From NCBI RefSeq assembly GCF_036108815.1, contig NZ_CP107985.1, positions 124,001 to 188,000 on the forward strand: a DNA stretch of 64,000 nucleotides, read 5' to 3'. Shown here piece after piece: positions 43,456-53,519 of the stretch (within the stretch, counting starts at the first letter, position 1; each line of letters opens with the position of its first letter). The stretch is from Streptomyces sp. NBC_00353. GTDB lineage: Bacteria > Actinomycetota > Actinomycetes > Streptomycetales > Streptomycetaceae. The notes under the pieces are model-generated. The model had not been told where the DNA came from and did no database searches. It saw only the letters and a program-made list of their open reading frames with translations. The position numbers and the translations under genes were made by a program.

Positions 43456-43821
43456 ATGTTGCCCTCCCGCGTCGTCCTGGCCGCTCTGGCGGTCCCGCCT
43501 ACGGGGACCGTCGTCGCCCTGCTGCTGAACAGCAGCCCGCTCCTGGCGGCCTTGGTGGGCTTCGCGGGGATGGTCATGGCGGCAGTGCCCGTTTTCATCG
43601 ACTGCCGGATTCGCTGGCAGAGGCACCGGAGCTGGATGAACGACGCACCGATCCGGACGCGGGCGCTGGAGCGGGTAGCGCAGGACCATCCCGAGCTCGT
43701 GGTTGGACTGCAGCTGCCGTCCGGTGGTCCGTTCGCCACCGCCGCTCCGGCGGGGGGACCAGCTCCACCGGCCGCTCAGCTGGTCCGGCCGGAGTCACTT
43801 GATGCCGCTCATCGGCCGTAG
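43456..43821 (+). CDS. Small membrane protein
   Basis: 121 aa from the ATG at 43456. Two predicted membrane helices lie within residues 5-50 (VVLAALAVPPTGTVVALLLN and ALVGFAGMVMAAVPVFI), followed by a basic soluble region. No family is recognised and the ribosome site is poor. Confidence 0.45.
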   Translation: MLPSRVVLAALAVPPTGTVVALLLNSSPLLAALVGFAGMVMAAVPVFIDCRIRWQRHRSWMNDAPIRTRALERVAQDHPELVVGLQLPSGGPFATAAPAGGPAPPAAQLVRPESLDAAHRP

Positions 43822-43956
43822 CGGCATTTGCCAGGACCACCCGGGCGGGCGGCGCTACGGTGGCCCCTACGGGCCTCCCGGGCGCGACGGCCCCGGCTCT
43901 CCCCCAGCAGAGGGACGCCGGGGCCGGTCCCTGTCGCTCAGAGGCAGGAGGGCGGG

Positions 43957-44455
43957 CTACCTGCCCAGCAGGCGCCCCCACCAGCCGGTGCGTTGCGCGA
44001 ACGCCGGGTTGGGAAGCTGGACCTGGTCCTGCCTGGAAACCCAGTACGTGCGACGGCGGGGCGGCAGCAGCTCGTACTCCAGGCTGCGCAGCCCCGCTCC
44101 CTCGGTGATGTGGTGCGGCACCTGGACCCACACGCTGCCGCGCGACTCGTGGGGCTGGAGCGGGCAGCCGGTCAGGCTGACCGTCCAGGAGTCGACGACG
44201 TCGTTGTCCCGGTCGTCCCGGACCGTAACGCTGCCGGCGGCCCGGTGAGGAAGCGGCAGACCCTGCTCGCGGGCCTCGTAGTTCTCCGAGAACTCCTTCG
44301 CCGTGAAGTTGTTCTGCAAGTAGAGGCGGAGCTCCCCCGGAGAGCCGGTCGCGTCGCGGGCGGGGATGAGCGCCGGCGACGGGGCCGGGCGCACCAGGTT
44401 GTCGTCCGACGGGACGACCAGGTCGCCCTCGAACCGCGCCTCCCGCGGTCCTTGC
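43957..44455 (-). pseudogene. Hypothetical protein, C-terminal part
   Basis: The frame reads ARFEGDLVVPSDDNLVRPAP, ELRLYLQNNFTAKEFSENYE and WVQVPHHITEGAGLRSLEYE, ending GRLLGR before a stop. It looks like a beta-rich conserved domain, but the N-terminal part is an ISL3 fragment in another frame. Family not recognised. Confidence 0.5.
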
Positions 44456-44684
44456 GGGCGGCGTCCACGGCGGCGTTGCGGTGGTCGACCGGCACGTCGG
44501 CCACCGTCCGCAGCTGATAGCCGTGCACACGCCCCGACAGGGCCCCACACACCGGACAGACCGCGTCATCCTGCGGAGTCCGCGCGCGCACCTCGATCCG
44601 CTGACCCTCGTCGACCACATCCTCGACGACCAGCGGGAACAACCCCGAAAACACCATCCGCACAAGCTCGTTGACATCCCTCAC
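44440..44684 (-). pseudogene. ISL3 family transposase, N-terminal fragment
   Basis: From a GTG at 44684: VNELVRMVFSGLFPLVVEDV, VDEGQRIEVRARTPQDDAVC and PVCGALSGRVHGYQLRTVAD, the zinc-finger domain of ISL3 transposases. It breaks off after about 80 residues at the junction with the truncated hypothetical gene. Confidence 0.72.
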
Positions 44685-44755
44685 ACCAACAACAACGACC
44701 CCCACGACTCTCCGTCACCACCGAAAGTGAGACAGGGCCGTTTATTAGACACTCC

Positions 44756-44957
44756 CGTGCGCGGCGACGCCTTCAACCTGAATGAGGACCTGATCGACTT
44801 CGACGTGGTGACCGAGCTGGGCTGGACCGATCGCAACGCCTTCCAAACGTGGATGCAGGCCGTTTCGGACGAACGCGTGGCTGTCGACGAGGCGCGGTTC
44901 CTCGATCGGTCCCGGACCCGTGCAGTCCTGATCGACGACCGGGTGACAGCCGGTTGA
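44756..44957 (+). pseudogene. EthD-domain-like protein, C-terminal fragment
   Basis: Reads DLIDFDVVTELGWTDRNAFQ, WMQAVSDERVAVDEARFLDR and SRTRAVLIDDRVTAG, close to the C-terminal half of EthD/dimeric alpha-beta-barrel proteins. No start codon with a ribosome site precedes it, and the N-terminus is lost at the ISL3 end. Confidence 0.5.
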
Positions 44958-44984
44958 GTTCCGGCCGGCGGCACCCGGCGCGCA

Positions 44985-45640
44985 TGGGAGACGACTGGCC
45001 GCGCGTGGTCGCTGCCGCAGAGGACAGCTGCCGGCTACGGCGTGGACGCCGACGTTCCGCCGGGGCACTGGCACCGGAGATACCCGCGTGGGCACTGCCA
45101 TCCTGGCGCAGGAGGAGCCGCTCGCCGAACAGAGCGGAAACGAAACACCCCAGGGACTGTCGCAGGTGGCGGGGACGAAACACCGCAAGGGCTGTGGTGG
45201 GTGGCCGGTCCGGTGGCATTCGACCGTCGTCCGTGTGCGGCGCGACGAACCGGACAGGCGGTCCGGGTGGCCCAATACGCGGCGCGACGGGACCGGTTGT
45301 GCGCCACGCATGGGCGGTGGGGTATGGACGCGGACGCCGACCAGCCGCTCGAGTGCCTGGACCTGCGCGGCCTGCCGGAGGTAGCGGCAACGCAGCGGCG
45401 ACGGAATGGTGTCGCGCGGCGTGCCCGGCGGGCGGGTACGGAGCCCGGTGAGGTGTTCGGGCTTACGCACGCGGTGATCGCCCGGTGGTGGGACCAGGCC
45501 CCTGCACTGGGAGCGTGAGGAATGGAGGGCGGTCGGCCGTGATGCGGCCGTCTTCCACGAAGTGAAGGCGGTCGCCGGCGCGTTGCTGGATCCCGTGATG
45601 TGCGAGCTGGTGTGCCGCGACAGCGGTGCCGGGCGGGGTC
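44985..45640 (+). pseudogene. TniQ-like protein remnant
   Basis: Pieces in shifting frames resemble the C-terminal part of TniQ-type transposition proteins: RRDRLCATHGRWGMDADADQ, LPEVAATQRRRNGVARRARR, EVFGLTHAVIARWWDQ and HWEREEWRAVGRDAAVF, then VKAVAGALLDPVMCELVCRD. The zinc-binding Cys/His pairs are incomplete. Strongly decayed; the assignment is tentative. Confidence 0.4.
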
Positions 45641-45990
45641 GGCCGCAGCATCCGCATCCTCGCCCGGGACACTGCCCTGTGGAGCGACGACGTATGGCTG
45701 GTCGACTCCACACCCGTCGGCTGCGGCTGCTCCCGGGAAACCGCCAAGCGATCGGACCTGGCGGGCTGGGCCCAGCACGGCTACTGCGCCTCGCACTCCC
45801 GGTACTTCTGGGGCCTGCGCCTGCACCTGGTCTGCACACCCGGCGGCCTTCCGGTCCTGTTCGCACTCACCGGTGCAAAGGCCGACGAACGCGAGACCCT
45901 GCGCGACATGCTCGACACCGCCCCCGAGTGACCACCTCCCACCCCGGCCAGACGATCATCGGCGACAAGAGCTGGGAGGTATGCAGGGTG
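45640..45990 (+). pseudogene. IS982 family transposase fragment
   Basis: Reads GRSIRILARDTALWSDDVWL, VDSTPVGCGCSRETAKRSDL (catalytic Asp), AGWAQHGYCASHSRYFWGLR and LHLVCTPGGLPVLFALTGAK, ending DTAPE. A shifted frame continues HPGQTIIGDKSWEV. N- and C-terminal parts are missing. Confidence 0.75.
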
Positions 45991-46075
45991 AGGTCATCGA
46001 AGGTCGCGTCTGACGCGAAGAGGGAGACAGCCCTCCCGCTGTCTTCCTCAGCTAGGGTGCGTATCGAGTTGTGAT

Positions 46076-46443
46076 TCAGTGGCGCAACAGCCAACGCCAG
46101 CGAGGCTGTTCGAGCACGACCGACGTCGCGGCCAGCGCGGTCGCGACGACCGCCGCCCCCGTGGGCCACACGAACCACGGGGCCACCGCTGCGGCGGCCA
46201 CTTCGAGGAGCACGAGCAGGAGCATTGCCGCGCCGGGGATCGCCACCGGCGGGTCGAAGGGGCGGTCGCCGGGTGTCCCGACGACAGCCGGCAGTCCGAT
46301 CAGTAGGACCGCGCGGTGATCGCGACCGCCCAATCGACCCTGTGCAGCGCCCACGGGGTGGCCGTCCAGCCGATCAGTTCGGTCAGGAACCGCAGCCCGG
46401 AAGCGGCGTTGGTGCGGTTCGGGGAGTCAGCGGCCTGGGTCAT
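46076..46443 (-). pseudogene. YrdB/DUF2568-like membrane protein, frameshifted (cassette 1)
   Basis: From the ATG at 46443 the frame reads SGLRFLTELIGWTATPWALH and then shifts near 46310; the other frame continues LLIGLPAVVGTPGDRP, two hydrophobic segments and VVLEQPRWRWLLRH. The intact paralogue at 53804-54211 shows the same segments joined. Start overlaps the TetR stop by ATGA. Confidence 0.7.
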
Positions 46444-47051
46444 GATCCCTCCCCGGCATGGAGCGGCGCAGTGCCGGGCCCGTCGATGGCGGCCTCGGCC
46501 CGCATGCCGTTGACGAGCGTGTCGACGACGAACCGGTAGCTGTCGGCGGGGTCGCGCTCCATCTGGAAGGCATCGTCGCTTTCGAGGCCGACGAAGCCGT
46601 GGATGACGGTGCGCAGGGCTCGGACCGCGTCGATGGCGCGCTCGTCGGTCAGCCCGAAGCCGGCGACCACGTCGAACAGGATCTGCACCGATTCGTGGGC
46701 CACGGCCTGGTATTCCTCGTCCGCGGGGCGCGGGGCGCGGACGCTGGCGGCGTACCGGCCGGGGTGGTCGAGGGCCCACTTCCGGTACGTCTCGGCGATC
46801 GCGCGGACCGCGTCCAGACCGGACCGGCCGACGGCGGCCCGAGTCAGGACGGCGCTGATGTCGCGGACGGCCTGGAGGCCGACGCCCCGGTGGAGGGCGT
46901 CCAGCGAATCGACGTGCTTGTACAGCGACGGTGTCCGTACGCCGACCCGTTCGGCCAGCAGGCCCATGGTCAGGCCAGCGAAGCCGACCTCGTCGGCAAG
47001 TTCCGACGCGGCCGCGATGACCGTGGCCCGGTCGAATCCGGCCCTAGGCAC
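46440..47051 (-). CDS. TetR family regulator (cassette 1)
   Basis: 203 aa. HTH region SELADEVGFAGLTMGLLAER and VGVRTPSLYKHVDSLDALHR; the C-terminal domain resembles the WHG/TetR_C_33 type (RKWALDHPGRYAASVRA). Start overlaps the hydrolase stop by 8 bp. Paralogue of the gene at 54234-54830. Probably controls the hydrolase of its own cassette. Confidence 0.88.
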   Translation of the reverse strand: MPRAGFDRATVIAAASELADEVGFAGLTMGLLAERVGVRTPSLYKHVDSLDALHRGVGLQAVRDISAVLTRAAVGRSGLDAVRAIAETYRKWALDHPGRYAASVRAPRPADEEYQAVAHESVQILFDVVAGFGLTDERAIDAVRALRTVIHGFVGLESDDAFQMERDPADSYRFVVDTLVNGMRAEAAIDGPGTAPLHAGEGS

Positions 47052-48726
47052 GGGCCGTCTCGAGGAACGAGCGCATCAGGCCGACCACTGCCGACGGGAA
47101 CTGGACGTGCGGGTAGTGGCCCGCCCCCGGGAGCATCTCGAGTCGGCCGACGTCTTCCGGAAGCGCGGCCACGATGGCTTCGCCCTCGGCCTTCGGGTCA
47201 CCCCAGTCGGGATCGAGGGTGCCCATGACGACCAGGACCGGGCAATGCACGTTGCCGAGTTGGGCCCCGGCGTCGGCGGCGCTGTTCATCTGCTTTTGCA
47301 GGGCCTTCATCCGGCCCGGCTCGCGCAGCATCGCGTCGGTGCGCTCCAGGCTCGCGGCCCAGTCCGCCGGGCGCGGCTCCGGGGTCGCAATTTCCAGGTA
47401 CTTCCGCCACTGCTTGTGGCTGCCGAGCATCGCGACGGCCGAGATCGCCGTCGCGCCCCTGCGGTAGCGGGACAGGCCCAGGGCGCTCAGCGAGTACTCC
47501 ACCTTACGGGTGAACGGCGCCAGTTCGACGACGGCGCTCACAAGCGTCGGCGCCTTGGCAGCGGCGATCGTCGCGGCGCCGCCGGAGATGGAGTGGCCGA
47601 CCAGCACCGCGGGACCGCCGAGGTGCTGGATCAGCGCGATCAGGTCGCTGGCGATGTCGGTCCGGGTGTAGGACGGCCACGTCGCGGTCGACTCGCCGCT
47701 GCCTCGCAGGTCCACGGCCGCGACCCGGTAACCGGCGGCCACCAACTCCGGTACCAGGAACCGATAGGCGTCGCGGCTCTGGCCGATCCCGTGCGCAAGC
47801 ACCATCAGCGGCCCGGAGCCGGTCACCTCGTAGGCGAGGGTGCCGCCTTTAACGTTCAGGAACTCAGTCATGTCGACCTCCGTAACTACTTTCAATGTCT
47901 GGGCGAGCCCGCGGGCTCCGGCCATGCCGGCGTCGGTCACCCGTCGCACCGTCTCCGAGTGGACGCCAGCCCCGTTCATCGCCGCTGAGAAGATCTCCAT
48001 GTCGAGCACGCAGACCTCCGACAGGTGATCGGCGGTCTCCGGCCGGACCATGGTGCCCAGCAGTTCCAGGGCGCGGCTGGACGCGCTGCCGGAGCGCAGC
48101 GCGTCCACCAGCGCGGCGGGGTTGGCGCCGGTGTCCTTGGCGAGGGTGAGCATGTCGTTGATGGCGCGCATGTTCATCAGCATCAGAGCGTTGTTGAACA
48201 GTTTCGCCTGCTGACCGGTGCCGGCCGGGCCCAGATGGACGACGCGGCTCGAGAACGACTGGAGCACCGGCCGCACCATCTCGATCGCGGATTCCTCTCC
48301 GCCGGCGAGCGTGGTGAGCGTGCGCGCTTCGGCTCCCTGCCGGCCGCCGCTGACCGGGGCGTCAACGGCGGCGATACCGTGCCTGGCGGCGAGTTCGGCC
48401 ATCGCGACCGCGTTGGCCGGGGTCCCGGTGCCGTGATTGACGAAGACCGTTCCGGGCCGCATCGCCGGAAGCAGTGACGCCGCCAGGTCGAGCACGGTGG
48501 CGTCGGTGTTGACGCACACCGCGAGGATGTCGGCTGCGGCGGCCAGCGCCTCCGGGCTATCCTGCCGGGTCAGCGCGCTCAGGCGTGGGTCGTCCCACAC
48601 CTCCGGGCGCCGCGCCCAGGCGTGGACCGGGAACCCGGCCCCGGCAATGGCCTCGGCCATCGGCAGTCCCTGGTCACCCAGGCCGATGAAGCCGACAACC
48701 GATCGTCCGTTGCTGGGGGTAGTCAT
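47044..48726 (-). CDS. 3-hydroxyisobutyrate-dehydrogenase-like / alpha-beta hydrolase fusion (cassette 1)
   Basis: 560 aa. Residues 1-280 are a beta-hydroxyacid dehydrogenase (VGFIGLGDQGLPMAEAIAGA; VDAPVSGGRQGAEARTLTTL; the catalytic-Lys region QQAKLFNNAL). Residues 286-560 are an alpha/beta hydrolase with nucleophile Ser in VGHSISGGAAT and His in GAGHYPH. At the join, the codons for TLKVVTEVD contain GGAGG five bases before the ATG at 47871, so the hydrolase has its own ribosome site and start. The dehydrogenase seems to have lost its last residues and stop. The hydrolase may be made both alone and fused. Confidence 0.85.
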   Translation of the reverse strand: MTTPSNGRSVVGFIGLGDQGLPMAEAIAGAGFPVHAWARRPEVWDDPRLSALTRQDSPEALAAAADILAVCVNTDATVLDLAASLLPAMRPGTVFVNHGTGTPANAVAMAELAARHGIAAVDAPVSGGRQGAEARTLTTLAGGEESAIEMVRPVLQSFSSRVVHLGPAGTGQQAKLFNNALMLMNMRAINDMLTLAKDTGANPAALVDALRSGSASSRALELLGTMVRPETADHLSEVCVLDMEIFSAAMNGAGVHSETVRRVTDAGMAGARGLAQTLKVVTEVDMTEFLNVKGGTLAYEVTGSGPLMVLAHGIGQSRDAYRFLVPELVAAGYRVAAVDLRGSGESTATWPSYTRTDIASDLIALIQHLGGPAVLVGHSISGGAATIAAAKAPTLVSAVVELAPFTRKVEYSLSALGLSRYRRGATAISAVAMLGSHKQWRKYLEIATPEPRPADWAASLERTDAMLREPGRMKALQKQMNSAADAGAQLGNVHCPVLVVMGTLDPDWGDPKAEGEAIVAALPEDVGRLEMLPGAGHYPHVQFPSAVVGLMRSFLETARA

Positions 48727-48894
48727 CGGTGGATCCCTTCTGGTGGTTCGGGAGACTGCAGGCCGGGCCGCTGCGACGAGGCAGGTGGGCGGGGCGACGC
48801 CGACCCGCCCACGACGTAGGCCGTGTTCAGGAGGTCGCGGCGGGTCGGTGCCCCGCGACAGCGGAATCAGCAGCCGGGCCGGGAACCGGGCCGA

Positions 48895-49635
48895 TCAGCG
48901 GCCGGGCAGGTTGTTCAGCGGCGCGGAGCGGCGCTCCAGGAGCTCGGCGTAGGTGCCGTCCCGCTCGGCCCAGCGCAGCGGCAGCGCGGCCTCGGTAATG
49001 ATCTCGCGGGTCGTAGGCTCCACGGCCAGCAGCTCCATCACCTCATCGAGGTAATCGTCGACCGGAACGGCCGCCGGGTTGAGCTTCGCCATCGCCGGGG
49101 TCGCGACGGCCGGTGGCACGAGCTCGGCCACCTCCACGCCGGTCCCGGCCAGGTGCGCCCGCAGCGACTCGGTGTAGGAGTGGACCGCGGCCTTCGTGGC
49201 GCCGTAGGTGGCCATGAGCGGGAAGGGCAGGAACGCGATTCCCGAGCTCACCGTGATGAACGTTCCGGCGCCGCGGCCGATCAGGTGCGGCGTGAAGGCG
49301 TCGATCACCCGGATGGTACCGAGCAGGTTCGTGGCGACCATGTTCTCGGCGTCGGTGATGTGCGCGGGGTCGCGCAGGTCTTCGGTGAGCAGGACTCCGG
49401 ACATCGTGACAACAACGTCGAGGTCGGGGTGCGCGGCGAGCACTTCGTCGCGGGCCCGCAGGACCGAGGCGGGGTCGGTGACGTCGATCTGAACGGACTG
49501 CAGGCCGTCCCGTGGCTCGGGCTGGCGCCCGCCGACGACGACCGTGTTGCCGTCCTTCGCGAACCGGTGCGCGAGTTCGAGCCCGATGCCAGAGGTGCCA
49601 CCGACGATGAGCACTGTGCGATTGGTGAGCTTCAC
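48895..49635 (-). CDS. SDR family oxidoreductase (DltE-like)
   Basis: 246 aa from a GTG at 49635, with GGGAGGTTCTG before it. NAD(P) motif VGGTSGIGLELAHRFAKDG, Ser in FITVSSGIAFL, YGATK as YxxxK, then LVPPAVATPAM. Divergent from the MmyB-type regulator at 49790, which probably controls it. Confidence 0.88.
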   Translation of the reverse strand: MKLTNRTVLIVGGTSGIGLELAHRFAKDGNTVVVGGRQPEPRDGLQSVQIDVTDPASVLRARDEVLAAHPDLDVVVTMSGVLLTEDLRDPAHITDAENMVATNLLGTIRVIDAFTPHLIGRGAGTFITVSSGIAFLPFPLMATYGATKAAVHSYTESLRAHLAGTGVEVAELVPPAVATPAMAKLNPAAVPVDDYLDEVMELLAVEPTTREIITEAALPLRWAERDGTYAELLERRSAPLNNLPGR

Positions 49636-49789
49636 CAGAACCTCCCTATAACGTTCGGTAGCCGTCCAACAACTACCCGTTCTTCCGCAACCAGGCTCGC
49701 TCACATGCTTTGGAACTAGAAAGGCCCTGCCGATCCGGGGTGTGCCAGGACCCCCTCTGCGACCGTCGGCCGCGGCTACCGTGGGAGGT

Positions 49790-50695
49790 ATGCCTCAAGA
49801 CGACGCGAACCGGCTGGGCAAGTACCTGCACGCCCGCCGCGACCTGGTCACGCCGCAGCAGGCCGGCATCCCCGGTGGCGCCAACCGGCGCGTCCCAGGG
49901 CTTCGCCGCGAGGAGGTCGCGATGCTTGCCGGTATCAGTGCGGACTACTACCTGCGGCTGGAGCGCGGCAGGGATCACAACCCCTCCCCGCAGGTGCTCC
50001 AGGCCATCGCCCGTGTCCTGCACCTCGACGACCTGGAAACCGAGTACCTGCTCGGACTCAACGTGCCCCGCCCGCCGGCCCGCCGCAAGCAGCGCACGCC
50101 GCGCCTGCCCGCCCGGTTGCACCATCTGTTGGCGGCCGTGGACGTGCCGGCGTTCGTCGAGGACCGGCACTTCGACGTCCTGGCCTCCAATCGGCTCGCG
50201 ATGGCGCTGTCGCCGCGGCTGCGGCCTGGCGGGAACCGGCTGCGCTCCCTGCTGCTCGACCCCGAGGAACGCCACTTCCAGCACGACTGGGAGGCGGCGG
50301 TCGTCGACTCCGTCGCGGCGTTTCGCCGTTCGGTGGACGACAGCGTCACCGACCAGCGCTCAGTCGAACTCGTCGGCGAGCTGTCCCTGGCCAGCAACCG
50401 CTTCCGCACCCTGTGGGCACGGCACGACATCAAAGCGCTCGGCTACACCAGCACCGTCAACCATCCAGTCGTGGGCGAACTGCACCTCAACCGCGAGAAG
50501 CTCGCCGTCGGAGACCTGCTGCTCGTGCTCTACTACCCGGACCAGGACAGCGACGCCGCCGAGAAGCTCCAACTGCTGACCTCCCTCGCCCCCGCCGGCG
50601 GGCAGCAGCCCGCTGCGGCCGTCGACCCGCTGACAGGCCGCGACGCCGACGCCTGCCACCAATCGCAGGGCAGTCGGGGCCGACGCAGACCGTGA
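49790..50695 (+). CDS. XRE family regulator with MmyB-like ligand domain (pair 1)
   Basis: 301 aa, ATG at 49790 with GTGGGAGGT upstream. HTH: PGLRREEVAMLAGISADYYL then RLERGRD; the MmyB-like part follows (FDVLASNRLAMALSPRLRPG; NHPVVGELHLNREKLAVGDL). This group usually sits opposite a reductase gene and represses it, as here with the SDR. The two other such pairs in the window are at 56742-58328 and 59494-61334. Confidence 0.88.
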   Translation: MPQDDANRLGKYLHARRDLVTPQQAGIPGGANRRVPGLRREEVAMLAGISADYYLRLERGRDHNPSPQVLQAIARVLHLDDLETEYLLGLNVPRPPARRKQRTPRLPARLHHLLAAVDVPAFVEDRHFDVLASNRLAMALSPRLRPGGNRLRSLLLDPEERHFQHDWEAAVVDSVAAFRRSVDDSVTDQRSVELVGELSLASNRFRTLWARHDIKALGYTSTVNHPVVGELHLNREKLAVGDLLLVLYYPDQDSDAAEKLQLLTSLAPAGGQQPAAAVDPLTGRDADACHQSQGSRGRRRP

Positions 50696-50835
50696 CGCCC
50701 TGCTCGCTCCGACCGTTGCTGAGGCGGTCACAAGAGACTCGGGGCATGCGGGTCCGCCGCCTGTGTGACCGGCCTCAGCCGCCGGCACCGCGATTCCTCG
50801 CCGCGATGTGTCCTAGGGGCTGTTTGGGATTCGGA

Positions 50836-51132
50836 TCATGTGGTTGCGGTCAGGAGTTTCAGCCACATGATCGATCCTCGGAGGTGGAGTCCGGCCTCGA
50901 AGCTCGCGGGCGTCTTGTCGTAGCGGGTGGCCAGGCCGCGCCATGTTTTGATCTTCTGGAAGCAACGTTCAACGGTGTTGCGCTGTTTGTAGCGTTCGGG
51001 GTCGTAGGTGACGGGCCGGCCGCCGGCCGAGCCCTTCTTCTTCCGATTAACCTGCTGGTCGGTCTTCTCCGGGATGACACCGCTGATGTGGCGCCGGCGT
51101 AAGTAGGCCGGTTGGCCCGGGAGGAGTAGGCC
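50836..51132 (-). pseudogene. IS5 family transposase, C-terminal half (split by IS110)
   Basis: Minus strand: YLRRRHISGVIPEKTDQQVN, RYKQRNTVERCFQKIKTWRG and LHLRGSIMWLKLLTATT before TGA. It includes the final Glu region of the DDE domain. A base shift lies after YSSRANR. The N-terminal half is at 52833-53449 on the same strand, across the IS110 element. Confidence 0.8.
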
Positions 51133-52832
51133 TAATGGGAAGCGAAGGTCGGCGGGAGCTGATCTTCAGGGCGCGAGCCGAGCCTTTGAGTAGGCCCGGG
51201 CCTGAGAGTCCTGTTGACAAGACGAGGCTGGCTCGCGCCCAGCAGCATGGACCTCAAGTGGGCAAGAACAGGTACAGATCCGTCTCCGACGGCATTCACG
51301 TGGTCCCGTTTGTGTAGGCAGGCCCGTATCTGACTGCTCCGCGGTTTGCTGTTCGTAGTCCGAGCCGGTTATGCGGATCACCTCTCACCTCTGCCTGAGC
51401 CCTCAGCTCTGACACGGACCGAGGACCGTATGACTCGCTGGGGTTGCGAACGGCTGGTGGGATGACGTGCCTTGAGCACTTCCATTAGGGAGCACGCGCA
51501 CCCTGCACAGGCTCTGGCCTGGGAAAAGAGCCGGGACGAAGGAGAGCCGGATGGAGATCGTCGGGTTACCGACGCCAGTTTTCTGTGGGGTGGACTGGGC
51601 CGAAGGCCACCACGACATAGCCCTGGTTGAGGCCGGGGAAAGCAACTCGCCAAAGTGCGGATCAGTGACGACGCGGCGGGGTTCGCCCAGCTCACGGCCC
51701 TGCTGACTGAACATGGCGATAGCGAGGACGCCCCGATCCCCGTGGCGATCGAGACATCGCGCGGGCTCCTCGTCGCCTGCCTGCGGGCCACCGGCCGGCC
51801 GGTCTTCGCGATCAACCCGCTGGCAGTCGCCCGCTATCGGGACCGTCACTCCGTCGCCCGCAAGAAGTCAGACGCCGTCGACGCCGCGGCCCTGGCCAAC
51901 ATCCTGCGAACCGACATGGCCGCCCACCGGCCGCTGCCCGCGGACTCCGAGCTCGTGCAGGCCATCGCCGTGCTCGCGCGTGCCCAGCAGGACGCCGTCT
52001 GGGCCCGCGGCCAGGCCCAGAACAAGCTCCGTTCTCAGCTCAGGGAGTTCTACCCGGCGATCCTCGACGCCTACGCCCAGCACAAACACGGCCTGTGCTC
52101 GAGAGAAGCCCGCAGCATCCTGGCTGCAGCCCCGACCCCGACCATGGCGGCGAAGCTGACACGGCGACGCCTGCAGTCCCTGCTCAAGCAGGCCGGCCGG
52201 GTCCGCGGCATCCAGACCGAAGCCGAAAGGCTCCACGAAGTCTTCAAGCGGGAGTATCTCCACCAGCTCCCGCAGGTCGAAACAGCCCTCGGGCATCAGA
52301 CATCCGCCCTGCTCAGGCAGCTGAACACCGCCTGCGATAACGCTGAACAGCTCGAAGAAGCCGTCACGCAAGCCTTCGCAGAGCATCACGATGCCCCGAT
52401 CATCCGCAGCTTTCCGGGACTTGCCTCACTGACCGGCGCCCGGATTTTGGCAGAGATCGGCGATGACCGGACCCGCTTTGCCAACGCCCGATCCCTCAAG
52501 GCCTACGCAGGAAGCGCCCCGGTCACCAGGTCCAGCGGCAAGAGCTGCATGGTCATGAGTCGGAAGATCAAGAATCAGAGATTGGCTGCCGTCGGCTATG
52601 TCTGGGCCTTCGTCTCCCTTACCCGCTCACCAGGCGCCAGAGCCCACTACGACCGCCGCCGAGCGGCCGGCGACCGCCACGTTGCCGCACAGAGGAACCT
52701 CTTCAACCGCTTCATGGGAATGCTGTTCTACTGCCTCCAGAACGGTCACATCTACGACGAAACAATCGCCTTCCCGCAGCCGTCACCCGAACTTGCTGCA
52801 GCAGCGGCTTGACGCTTATCGGCGTGGGATGT
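51133..52832 (+). mobile_element. IS110 family element inserted in an IS5 transposase gene
   Basis: About 1.7 kb. On one side the IS5 frame ends at codons for AYSS (near 51132), on the other it ends at AADK (near 52833); joined, they give the usual IS5 motif ADKAYSS. Boundaries are accurate to a few bases. The first 415 bp (51136-51550) hold no gene, as is usual for the long non-coding end of IS110 elements, where guide RNAs have been described in this family. Confidence 0.78.
51551..52812 (+). pseudogene. IS110 family transposase with an early frameshift
   Basis: ATG at 51551 with AAGGAGA upstream reads TPVFCGVDWAEGHHDIALVE (first catalytic Asp), then a base seems lost near 51640 in a run of G. 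The remaining 385 codons are open from 51655: VARKKSDAVDAAALANILRT, FPGLASLTGARILAEIGDD, YAGSAPVTRSSGKS. Starting at 51655 would omit the first Asp, so the element is probably inactive unless frameshifting occurs. Confidence 0.8.
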
Positions 52833-53449
52833 CTTGTCTGCGGCCACGGCGTTCGGTCGGGTGCGGGGGCGGCCGACAGGTCCGGGGATGCGGATCTTGT
52901 CCAGCACGGCCTGGAACTGCGGGCAGTCCCCGGCCTGTCCGGGGGTGAGGACGAATGACAGGGGCAGTCCGGCGGCGTCGACTGCCGCGTGGATCTTGCT
53001 GCTCAGTCCGCCTCGGGACCGGCCGAGCCCGGCGGCGTCCGCCTTGGCCCTGCGGCGGCGACGCGCTGCGGCCCGATCCTCGTCCGAGGCCGCGTCCGCC
53101 GTGTCCGGATCGGCAGTGGCTGTTGCCGGATCACCCGCAGCACTGGTGGCTGCTGCGGAAGTGGAGCCCCCTTTTCCTCGGTCAGTGCCTGCTCCAGCGC
53201 GTCCAGGGTCTCTCCGGCCCCCGCCAGCCCAGCCGATTCCTGGTGTGCCCGCACGATCGTGGAGTCCACGCTGACCAGTTCCAGACCGACCTGCCCCCGC
53301 GCAGCGGCCTCGGCGATCAACGCGTCCATCAGGGACTGGAACACCCCAGCCTTGGCCCAGCCGTTGAACCGGGAGTAGATCGTGGACCAGGCCCCGTACC
53401 GCTCCGGGACATCACGCCAGCCCGTACCGGCGCGGAACCGCCAGAGCAC
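52833..53449 (-). pseudogene. IS5 family transposase, N-terminal half (split by IS110)
   Basis: Minus strand: MLWRFRAGTGWRDVPERYGA, RFNGWAKAGVFQSLMDALIA and LELVSVDSTIVRAHQESAG (first catalytic Asp). After a frameshift near 53130 it continues GLGRSRGGLSSKIHAAVDAA and FVLTPGQAGDCPQFQAVLDK, ending VAADK at the IS110 junction. Confidence 0.82.
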
Positions 53450-53519
53450 CCCGGAGCGTGTCCCAGTAACCAGCGCCCCGCCTGTGTTTCGTGATCATTC
53501 GTGCGGGATGATGGCGGTA

